Shown here piece after piece: positions 20,061 through 30,200 of a stretch of DNA of 64,000 nucleotides. Below the pieces are notes generated by a model, which worked only from the letters and a program-made list of their open reading frames with translations, made no database searches and was not told the origin of the DNA. Position 1 is the first letter of the stretch, and every line of letters begins with the position of its first letter. Source of the stretch: Meandrina meandrites. Lineage: Eukaryota > Cnidaria > Anthozoa > Scleractinia > Meandrinidae. Position numbers and translations under genes: made by a program. The stretch spans positions 3,293,001-3,357,000 of the forward strand of contig OY855913.1 in the NCBI GenBank assembly GCA_963693305.1. Direction: 5' to 3'.

Positions 20061-22526
20061 TTTTACAATATTATAGACTACGAGCAGCCCCTATTTTATC
20101 GCAGTCCGTCGAGCGTGAAGCAAAAAAAAAAAAAGAGCGCGCGAAAATTGGGGACGAGGCGAGCACTCTTTTTCTGCTTCACGCTCAACGGACAGCGAAA
20201 AAATAGGGGCTGCTCGTAGTCTACAATATTATTACAACAACAACTTAGAATCTCATTACAAGAGTATTATATGTTGCATGCTGCAAGTTTTTTGTTCTAG
20301 TTTTAGTTCAGTATAGGTCACTTTTGTTTAGTATAAAAATCTAACAAATTCTTCTTGTTTTTGAAACTCTGTTTTAGTGTTCCCACAACTGTGGCGCCAA
20401 GGTAAAACCTCTGGAATGTTCAAGCTATGTACAGTCCACCAATTAAGCGCTTAGTACTGTTAAAGGGCCAGACATGAGCTTGGCTGGCTTGGTTTCCCAA
20501 GATCCCGGCTCATTTGTTAAACACAATAAAACTCAGCTTCGCGAATTACTTGACAACCGAGTCAGCTCGTTTAGCCGGGATCCCGACTAACAGGGAGATT
20601 TTCTCAAGTTATCAGGCCAGCCTTTTCTCGCGATTTAATTTCGCTTCAGAGCAAAATAATTAACCAGTTACTCGATATTTATTCTTCTGTTTAGCCAAGG
20701 GAAAATTTAGCACATTAATGTGTAGTAGACCATGAAGCTGCCTGAAATTGTAAACTAACGCACCAATTTTCTCAATCAACCACTTCGCGCCAAAGTTGAA
20801 ATCATCGTTCACCGCGGCAAAATTTAGTCCATCCCGGGCCAGCCCGGCTCATATAATACTAGGCTGAAAGTTTTCCTGGCATACCAAACCAGCCCGGCAC
20901 ATATAATCGGGCCCTAAATCTTGCATTTTATGGTTGCCTAACACCAGCAAAACCTTCATTCAGGGGCACATCTCCTTGTCCCAATTGAAGGGTGCCCCAT
21001 AAGAAATGTCACATTGCCTTTTCTTCACCCAGCTATACGGATAGGCGTCCTCCTCAGCAAGAGTATAATTCGCACTGTGCTAAGGAGACTAAAGTGAAGC
21101 ATAGTTTCTAATGATTCAATAGGGTGTTCATTTTCCTTTGTAATAGAACGAGATAAAATAGTCACCCATAGAAACGAAAGAAAAAAATGTTCATCTATGC
21201 CCAGGTTTGGAAGATAAATGATATATTCAAAACAAAAAATTCCATGTTGATTAACGTCGCTAAAACGGGCGACAGCTAGCCAGAGATAGTACACATATTG
21301 CTGCAGAGCTGCGTCATCAGAAAGGAATGCCAAACGGCTGTTAATCGATTAGGGAAAAGACTGAGTCCGCGACGAGATAAGTCGCAGAATGGCAGAGGAC
21401 TTTTCTAACCATAGGGAGCCCAAGCTAAAATAATTATTCGAGTGAAGTTATTGTAAAACATCAATGAACTGCAATTAAAAGGTATCTTTCTTCTTTATTG
21501 TTGTCCTGGTCTTTCTGTAGCATCATAAGCGTAATAGCAGCGTAGTCCAGTGATTGTGTCATACATCGTATGACGAATAGATAGATAATCTTTATTTGTA
21601 CACGGTCAAATCATCAGCTAAAAATTATACAAGAATAATCCTTACATATTAATGCAAGGATCCGTAATATCATTCGTCACTGATTCGTCATACGATGTAT
21701 GACACAATCGCTGGACTACGCTGCTATTACGCTTATGATGCTACAGAAAGACCAGGACAACAATAAAGAAGAAAGATACCTTTTAATTGCAGTTCATTCA
21801 TGTTTTACAACTTCACTCGAATAATTACTTTAGCTTGGGCTCCCTATGTTCTAACAGACAACACTTGACTGATTTTTCCGATTTTCAGCGCACCCCCCGT
21901 CATCCCAGTGACAGCACAACCCTATCCCCAGCCCGTCGTGACGACCTCTTCATCGTCCTGCAATGTCGACTGCTGGGTCGACTGTTGTTTTAAGTGTGAC
22001 AGTAATAAAAGCTGGTACGATCTTCAAGGAAAAGGTAAGAACTCAACAGAATTAGGTTGCTTAAACCAGTTACCTCTTAACAAAGGGCTACGAGTCAAGC
22101 TTGTTCTTGCTACAGCAGTTCTTTTACCATGCCCGACGAACATGGTCGCCAAAAATCCGCCTTAGGTTCTTTTTTTTTACAAATAAAATTAGCAAGGTTT
22201 AGCGTTATTTCGTTGTTGTTTTAAATAAAACTTTAATTCCACAGGCGCTACGCGCCTCGTTGACTATCTGCTATCTGGGGTAAATTGCACAAGTAATGAA
22301 AAGATTGCCTCTTTTGATAGATCATCAGCACCTAACGAGGTTAGGTTCTATTGAATAAAATTTCATGTTGTATTTTTCAGGTTTTTGGTGTGTCTTGTTC
22401 CTTCTGTTGGGCTATTTGATTGTCGGAGTAATCGCGCTCGCATTAGCGATCCTGTACTGCGTCGGCAAAACCATGGAGGCCCTGGATTGCAGCTCAAGCA
22501 GCAGTAGGCCCTCGAGCTCAAACTAA
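18760..22526 (+). CDS. Gene E: tail-anchored membrane protein family
   Basis: Five exons: 18760-18842, 19540-19599, 20378-20401, 21889-22034 and 22381-22526 (TAA), predicted 152 residues. Exon 1 encodes [20 protein letters not shown] and AATDEG. The cassettes encode GIYGAEIIETRREVVIDLPG and VPTTVAP. The next exon has an APPVIP start, a DCWVDCCFKCDS motif and ends WYDLQGKG at residue 105. The last exon has a membrane segment (GFWCVLFLLLGYLIVGVIAL) and a serine-rich tail ending SSSSSRPSSSN. An in-frame upstream ATG at 18691 would add 23 residues, but a stop codon sits in the matching place in F, so 18760 is preferred. Function unknown. Confidence 0.84.
19786..19858. repeat. TAG trinucleotide microsatellite
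   Basis: About 24 tandem TAG/AGT units in the intron between the cassettes of gene E. An ATT run follows at 20030-20058. Confidence 0.9.
20074..20223. mobile_element. 150-base miniature transposon with 8 to 10 base target duplication
   Basis: Perfect terminal inverted repeats begin AGACTACGAGCAGCCCC on both ends. The flanks carry a duplicated ACAATATTAT (20065-20074 and 20223-20232); overlap with the repeat leaves its length between 8 and 10 bases. That fits hAT- or Mutator-type transposition. Intronic in gene E. Confidence 0.75.
20462..20921. mobile_element. Degenerate miniature element with CCCGGCTCATATAAT motifs
   Basis: The block runs from GGGCCAGACATGAGC to CGGGCCC and carries several copies of a CCCGGCTCAT motif, resembling in style the Harbinger-type element at 52519-53316. 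Ends are not precisely resolved. Confidence 0.4.
21411..21848. repeat. Large inverted repeat before the cysteine exon of gene E
   Basis: Two arms of about 167 bases (21411-21578 and 21683-21848) are near-identical inverted copies around a loop of about 105 bases. The right arm ends 40 bases before the exon at 21889, so the pre-mRNA can form a long hairpin next to that acceptor. Confidence 0.8.
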
Positions 22527-23736
22527 AATTAAAACACGTCATGCTGCTAGGGATCTGAGTCCTTACATGAGAAAACGCAACTGTTTGGATTCTCTTTTTC
22601 TCTTTTGCCATAGCCTTAACTGTATACTGTTCACACCCTCTATTTTTCAACGCAGAAAAAAAAAACGCGAGAAAGTCGGCGAGCAAAGCGAGCGCGCCAA
22701 CGCGAAGAACGTGGGTGGGGTTTTGGAGCGAGCGAAGCGAGCGAAAGAAAAATATATTTTTTCCCCTTGCGTCTCTCATTTTGCGCTAGCGTCCAGTTCA
22801 ATCGCCGCTTTTTCCCCTCGTTTAACGATCGAAGAAAAACAAGAAGAAATAGCGGGCTGTGAACAGTCTCCTTAAACTGGTGTTGTTAGAAACAAAACGG
22901 AGGTGTAAATTTATGAAGCAAGCGATCGATGTAAATACGATCGTTTAATACAGACGAAGTTGTAGTGAGAACAGGTTTTCGGCAAAATTCATTGACTCTG
23001 CAAGCTTTATTTGCTAGTAACTTGCTCGTCTCTGCTCGCTAGCTCCTCTAGGACGTTAGATTTTATTTGCATTGTTATATATCCCGGGCTATATACTGAC
23101 ATTATTGTATAACACCTAAACGCATACGAAATGATGAAATGATGAAAAAAAAAACCCACCAAAAAAAAAACCCACCAAAAGAAAATATTTGTCCTTTAAA
23201 AAGGACAAAACAAAAAAAATGTCGAAATCGACGTAAGGAACATTACCACAGTGCACGTATCGTGCATCTTCCAGTTCATTATATTTAAACAAGCTTTGGG
23301 AAATAACGGAAGATTTTTGTTAAACACTTGTATTAAACACATTTACATTTGAAAATTTCCCATCACACTTCCCTGACAGATCATGGTCAAAAAGCAAATT
23401 TACCGGATCCAGGAAGAATAGAAAGACCGTATAGCTATTTTTTTGTATGTATGAAACTTGTCATGGGACATGTGGTAAAATCTTTTATGATTGTTATTAT
23501 TCATCTGGCTCGAGAAGTGCGATCTGATAATGTCGGGAAAATGAAGCCCTTCTCGCATGTTTGCGGAACCGAAGCACTTATAAGGTAGGAAAAAGGGTAA
23601 CGGCTTCTATAAGAGCGTTGCGCAATTTATCGCAGAGTACCCCCTCTTACCTGAATAGAAATTACTTGACTGCCGCTCGAAAAAATGCTTTGTTATCTTA
23701 TCTCTTACATTGTCTGAAAAAGCTTTTCTTAATTAA
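22527..23736. other. Intergenic region between genes E and F
   Basis: No gene is supported. It holds a GCGAGCG-rich repeat segment (about 22620-22870), A-rich runs near 23140-23220 and, from about 23380, the start of the F copy of the E/F duplication. Confidence 0.5.
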
Positions 23737-23915
23737 GGCGGTGGCAAACGACGACACAATGTTGCTCATGTTGTTTTCTTGGGCGAGCAAATGGGGAAAC
23801 ATTTGTTGCGGACGCAAAATGTTTCTTCCGCGTGTGGGGAAACAGGGAAACATTTGTGTCCGCCACAATGACCCACAATGTGTCCGCAACACTGTGTTCT
23901 CGTTTGCTACCACCC
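23737..23915. mobile_element. TTAA-flanked miniature transposon upstream of gene F
   Basis: TTAA lies on both sides (23733-23736 and 23916-23919). Termini read GGCGGTGGCAAACGA and, inward from the right, GGGTGGTAGCAAACGA. Gene E has the surrounding sequence without this insert near 18487, so it arrived after the duplication. Confidence 0.7.
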
Positions 23916-24141
23916 TTAAGAACAGTGGAAAGCAAAAACAACGCAGAGGAGAGTGGACTGCACGTACAATACCGGAGAGTTTTTTGTGAGATCTGCGTGG
24001 AAGAATAATTTCATTAACCTCCTGTTAGCGCTACATGGGGCTGGTAAAGAGAGTGAAAACTGATATGACCAAGCCACGCGGAGCTGCCCAGCAAGCAGAG
24101 CAAGTCACCTTGTACACTGAAAACTATTCAAGACACTAGCC

Positions 24142-26535
24142 ATGTTATCTGTTCGAGAAGAGCGCGCCGTTGTAGGAGGAGTTGAAGTGGCGCGAAAGAC
24201 AGTAGTGGCTGCTTCTGATGAAGGGTTAGTTTGTGATCTTGCTGTTTGCGTCTCGTTCTCTCTTCAATTGGAAAAAATATTCTCCATAAAAATCAGAGAT
24301 TTGTAATAGATTGATCAACGTTAAAAACCCTTTATCTGTTTGACCTATGTTTCACCGTACTGAGGACTTCGTCTGCCTGCAGATGTCAACAGCTCAGTTG
24401 GAAAATACTGGATTTCTCGATTGTAAACACTGCATAAGTCAGTTATACAGCTGCTATCTTGTTTCAAGCTTGCGTGTTGAATTCGTTGAAACGCGGAAGT
24501 GGTAATTTGGCGACAGAGGTATTTTCTCAACACGCAACGTATCCAACGACACGCGAAGTAAAGTTGTCTTTATAGATCGTTATAGCCATCAAGACCTAAT
24601 TTTTGTCAGACTGAGTTATTACACATACGCAAAATACTATCGAAATTCAGTTAATTTCATCATGAAAGAGGGTCGTACAGTGGTATTCTCGTTACGCATG
24701 ATTAGCTGATTTTATTTTCCGTGAAACGTGAACTTAATAAATTTATTCTTCGTGACCCGTGACCGGAAGGTTTTGCGTGACACGTGAAGAGCTTGAATTA
24801 AAATTCAAGCTCTTCACGAATATCGGTTATTAAAATAACCGATATTCATAACCGATATTCGTGATTTCACCACTTTATTGACCTTACTTTGCGTGATTTT
24901 GAGACGCGAGACCTCAAATGTGATCTCCGTATAATTATCGTAACGTCAAACACTCTTTGTAGAGTAAGAACAGGATAAAAGAGTATGTTTCTTTCTTATT
25001 TTCGTAATTTCTTAATCAATTTTGATTTCTTCAAACACTATTTGTAGCGTAAGAACGGGATAAAAGAGTACCTATTTTCGTGATTCGGGAAAATGAAATT
25101 TCAAAATCCGTGATCCGTGATTCGCTATTTTTTTCGTCCGTGAATCGTGCCTGTACGACCCTCATGAAAGTTTGATTGTTCCCGAGATTGTTGTCGTGAT
25201 TTTGACAGACGCCCTCTTTGGCAATTGATAACTGATTAGTGCTAGTCAGGGCTCACGTCTTAACAGTCCATAGACCACGGAACGTTGTTCTTTCATTCTC
25301 TTTCCGTTTTGTTTTGGTTTAAAACATTATAGCTTTCAGTGAGATTAATTAAGGTCATTCCAATGAAATAGAACCAGCACTGAGATTTTTGTCAAACTTT
25401 GCCTATTGATTGTTTATCTTACAGGAACTTAAATTGTGAAATAAAAATGGGGGGTCCCCGTGCTCGTTTAGGAGCAACAGCACCTTGTGTATACCCATTG
25501 AATCCTTATAATATCACCATGATTATAGTCACGATTGCTGGCTAAATTCACCTTTTCGACGATTGTCTCTTATTCTACACTGAGAATTATTCCATATTTA
25601 TTTTACAGAAAAAAAAATTATTGCTCACTTCAAAACAACGGAAGAAACGATAGGTTATCGTACTGGTTCTCGAGAAAATGACGATTTACCTCTATAGCAA
25701 GGTGAAGCCACAAAGAGAAAGCCGCCATTTTTTAATGCGCGCGCGCTTATCTTCTGTTCGATAGCTGCATGCGGCCTTGATTCTTGAATCAGTGCCTTAC
25801 ACTAAAGATACGTTAGATTACTACAACAGTACGTAGAGCAGTGCTAAATCACAAAAGAGCCATGAGTTATTCAATGAGTTATTACTTGCTCCAAATCATT
25901 ATTGATCTCCAACTGAGCCTGCGAAGAATTTAAGCAGTCATAATTGCAACCGGTGAAAGATTTTTTAACATCAATTCTAATATTGCCAACTTTCAGCGCA
26001 CCTCCTGCACTTCCTTGTCCCCAGCCTGTCGTAAAAGACTCCCCGCCATCGTCCAATGAGTTTTCCTGGGTGGACTGTTGTTTTCGGTGCGACAGTCGTC
26101 ACGAATGGTATGAACTAAAAGGAAAAGGTAAGAACTTCATAAGAGAAGCTGCTAAAACAAAGTGCGCTAGCTGGTCACGCAAGTTTACGTTAACATTTCA
26201 CGCTAACTCATACGTTAGTTCACGTAAATAAACGTTCACCAGTTCGCGCTACATTGTACTGCGTGAGCTCACGCTAAGTCGCGCAAATAAACGTCCACAA
26301 TTTCACGCTAGACCACGCTTGTTCACGTATAAAGTTCACGATTACGTGGTCTCAGTTTTCAGCAAAAATTGTGCTTCAGTCACTTTTCTTTTACTATTTT
26401 TCCTCAGGGTTTTGTCTCGTCCTATTACTTCTATTGGGCTATTTGGTTGCCGGAGTTGTTTTCCTCGCATATGTGCTGGGATGTTGTGTCTTTAATTGTG
26501 CAACTGATCAAGATTGTGACTGTCTCGACTGTTGA
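24142..26535 (+). CDS. Gene F: tail-anchored membrane protein family
   Basis: Three exons are supported: 24142-24224, 25997-26127 and 26408-26535 (TGA), predicted 113 residues, the shortest member. Exon 1 encodes [20 protein letters not shown] and AASDEG, nearly identical to E. The middle exon starts [12 protein letters not shown], has [10 protein letters not shown] and ends WYELKGKG at residue 72. The last exon has a membrane segment ([20 protein letters not shown]) and a cysteine/aspartate tail ending DQDCDCLDC. Phases are 2,1. No cassette exon is intact: a candidate at 25609 encodes a vaguely similar peptide only if one A of an A9 run is ignored. The 3' half resembles A and B while exon 1 resembles E, hinting at a mosaic. 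Confidence 0.78.
24669..25162. mobile_element. hAT-like miniature transposon, 494 bases
   Basis: Ends read AGGGTCGTACAG inward from both sides and the 8-base duplication CATGAAAG flanks it exactly (24661-24668 and 25163-25170). Internal palindromes (AGCTTGAATT type and ATATCGGTTATT type) can form hairpins. The matching position in gene E (19252-19259) has a single CATGAAAG. Confidence 0.85.
26165..26350 (+). repeat. Degenerate TTCACG array in the last intron of gene F
   Basis: Multiple TTCACG units with variable spacers (CTA, TTA, TAAA), the same kind of array as in B and A, occupy most of this 280-base intron. Confidence 0.6.
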
Positions 26536-26839
26536 CCTTTCTGTGCTGACAAGTGGAACAATGTGAAGGGAACCTGACTTGTAAAATAGGACTTGCTATA
26601 GAATATTTCATTGTTAAATTCATTCGAACGGTGCTTTCTTTAAAAATGTATATATGAGTGTGGGTTTTACTATTTTTGCGAGTCGAGTTGTTTGCAAAAC
26701 TGTACATATCGAGCTGAGGCAATTAAACAGTTGGTTCCTCATACCTTCCACACCCTTTTCCCAAAGCCATGGAATATGAATCCTTTTTAGTGGAACTAGA
26801 ACGGTAAATTAGTTCTTATGAGCACAGGTACAAAGCATT

Positions 26840-26845
26840 AATAAA
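26840..26845 (+). promoter_or_regulatory. Candidate polyadenylation signal of gene F
   Basis: AATAAA about 305 bases after the gene F stop and 370 bases before gene G starts. Confidence 0.5.
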
Positions 26846-27218
26846 AATAGATGGCAAAATCGAGACCTTGAAGTTTCATTGCATTACACACATGCATGTG
26901 CCAGGCTAGCGAGTGTTATTGAACCAACAGAATTAATTCATTACACGAGTGTTTTTTTTATATCCTCATAAAAGAAACTAGTCATTATTTATTTGAAGCA
27001 TTTCAAGTTGAACAATATAATAAGAAATCATGCAAGAGAGTTTTGTTGATTTATATACAAAGCAAACAAACAGATAATTTTGACCAGGCATACGTTAGGG
27101 TGTGCAGGGGAGCCTGGGGAGGAGATTGATAGCTGCAGTGAGATATCTGTACCGAGCCGCATGCAAAATTTATTAAAATCGCTGAGCTGAGCAGTTTCAA
27201 ACCAGTTGCAAGCAGAAA

Positions 27219-30200
27219 ATGAGAAACAACAACCCGGGAGGCGATGCCATCATAGCTGTGCAAGAAGAACGTGCCAGGATTGGAGGAGTTGAAGTCGCGA
27301 GACAGACGCTTATAGCTGCTACGGATGAAGGGTTAGTCTTTGAAATTGATAATAATGCAAATAACATCACTAAAAGCTTCGATCGCTGAAAAAACTCTTT
27401 TTGTTCATACCTTATCCACTTTTGAACTAAACACGCGAGTATTTTCCATTCAGCTACAGTCGGAGATAATCAGATATTTGAAGCGTAGATGAATGCTTTT
27501 CACACTGAACCAGTTTTAAGCAGCTATCGTTACATGTACTAAATTCGTGGGAAAGCGGAAGTGGTTAAACATTTCTTTTACACGCAATATTTATCATTCG
27601 ATTGACAATGAAACTGGACTAGTATCGTCGCAGTACAGCAATAACATCTTTAATATTTTCTTATTTTTGTCCTATTACAAAAACGTAATCGAAATTCGGC
27701 AAATTTCCACACAACAACTGCGCTTGTTGTCAACACGTCATTTGATCCGGGGCATTTGGCCGTTGAATGTACGCAAGCAACTTTGGCGTTATCCATTTTC
27801 TTTTAGCTTACACAACGATACATACATTGTAATATCAAACCCGGCAGAAGGCATACACGCCTGAACAGAAAAAAGCTCGTTATTTTCCTGTCGACTTACA
27901 AAATCATGCCGAATAAATTGTACACTTACCGACTATACCCGAGATATGAGTGCTTTTAAACATCCGATCTGTATGGAATCAGTGGAATGTCTATTTTAAT
28001 CTGAATGCGAGGCTCTTTTACGACGAATTGGGTTTCAACGCCGAGTTTTGTTCTCTTCAATGTTCACAACGTAGAAATGCCACTTTTAATGAATTGAACG
28101 TTCGTCAGTTTGTCTGTTGGAACGTAGCTGAAGTAATTCAGCTGAAAAATTTAGTCTTAGCAAGGGGTACCAAAGGTCATATCTCGTTGCGCAAAAGCCA
28201 ACAGCGAAATGAAGTGTTTGTTTATTTCTGCAGCCAGACAGTTAACTAACCAAGTGAACCGAGAAACAAAAAATAGCAACAAATTAAAATAGACGAACAG
28301 TCATCAGATACACGCTGACGTTTGCAGGTCGTTACCTTAATTGTCGCGTTCTGGTATTCTGAAATCAACAATGGCATTTATAAAATATTGTAGTTTAGTT
28401 GTGTTCTATACTCCGGCTTTACATAAAATTTTAATAAATGATCTTCTATTTTTTTTTCAAGTGTTGTTGCCGTTCAGGTGAATACCGTGGAACCAGCTGG
28501 GTAAAGAAAATTTATCATTAGCTTTATTTAAATCTACTACTGATGATGGTGCTTTTAGGACAACGAATGCCCACTTTTTTCAGTTTGTCAGTTTTAAGGG
28601 GGGTGACTCTTAACTACCAATTTGTTTCTAAGGCAGATTTCTAATGGCCACATTTTGGAAATCAGACCTTATATGGATAAGCTTTTTGCACGAGTTTGTT
28701 CTATTGAAGATACCTCCAAGAGTTTCAAGTGATGGCCTTATTTAACGTGACACGTGACCAGAACAGAAAAAACCCTAAAACTCAGACGGCAGATTGATTT
28801 TAAAATTTAAATGAGTGTCAATAGATAAAGAACGACCAAATGCGTAATGTGACGTATCGTTTTTGTGAAATTCACATTATTATAAGAGTTATGGCCTAAC
28901 AAACACTCATATTTACGGACTTTCAACAGTAGCGTTTCCTTTTTTCGAGTAAATGGTAAAAGCATACGTCAGATTATAAAGTCGGCGACGTTATCTCTGA
29001 TTCGTAAAAGAAATCAAAACTTTACCTTGTTTCCTTGGAGTTTTAGGGATTTTAAATATTAACACGCAGTTTGGGACTGGCACTAGTTTCGCACGCGCAA
29101 ACGATATATTTTTCAAGCTGGTGTACCCCGAAATAAAATTCACCATTTAGCGTTACAAAAAACTTCAAAATCGCTTGCTTCAAAATACAGTCGTCAGCAA
29201 TCCCTTAGCAACTGCTCTGGATCTGTAGTTAAGAGTCTCCCCCCTTAATTGCAAATTTCCCTAGCGGAATGAAAAAAGAGTGAGATGACGTGACGCGAAG
29301 CCTTTCTAATGTACTTTCAGCGGTTACCGTCCCGCGTTACAAGGAGGGCGCCCGGCGTTACCTGGTCCGAGTCCCCGGTACCAAGCTCCAGCTGTAAGGT
29401 ATCAGGAACAGCGAAGCTGTACTGATTATTGCTGTCTGGCGTGTGACAGTGACTATGAATGGTACAAGCTAGAAGGAAAAGGTAAAAATTTGGTTGATTC
29501 CGAGAGTCCCGTTTATAAATATTTGTCAGTTCTGTGGCATGAATGTCAAAGTCCTATTTAATACCTCAAGGAGTCTACTGTTACACGTTGCAACTCTCTT
29601 ATTGCAAACCCGCCTGATTCGTTCTCCGATATCGTTGGCTATTACAGTTCACCACTAAATTTTCTTTCGCTGTTGTCCACAGCATTTTGCGTGGCACAAA
29701 CTTGGACGGAAAGTATCAGGCAAGAGAATGCCTTCTTTCTATCAGTCAAAACCTTCATTTTATACAGAAACAAAGTTTAATTTTTAAACGGAGAGGCGGT
29801 ATACGATCACGTGATTTGTGTGAAAAAGGCGGTAAAACCAGTGGCGCGTTGTTCAGTTAGCAAGTTGAATGAAAACGGTTCTCTGAAGGCGAGCGAGCGA
29901 GAATCTTCTTCGGAGCTAAATTTTGTACAATCTTCACTGAAAGACGCGTATATTCTGAAAAGGTAGGCGTTAAACAATTAAGGTTAACGAAAGGGGCGAA
30001 GTTTGCGAAACTGAACGTCACAAGGTAAGAATTTGTAGAGTAATTTCAGAAGTGAAATTTTCGGTCGGCTGAGGTCGTTCATTCAGGCCGGTTTTTATAG
30101 TTTGCCGCTCCTCCAATATCTGTTGGCGGCTGGTTTTGAACGCCCTACTGGATTTCACAAGCCTTTTCGAAGTTTAAGGTAACGTTGAAGCTTTACTACA

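Noticed and set aside
25609..25656. Cassette exon for gene F
   Set aside because: A TTTTACAG acceptor and a distantly similar peptide ([11 protein letters not shown]) exist, but the frame fails by one base in an A9 run and the donor phase does not fit.
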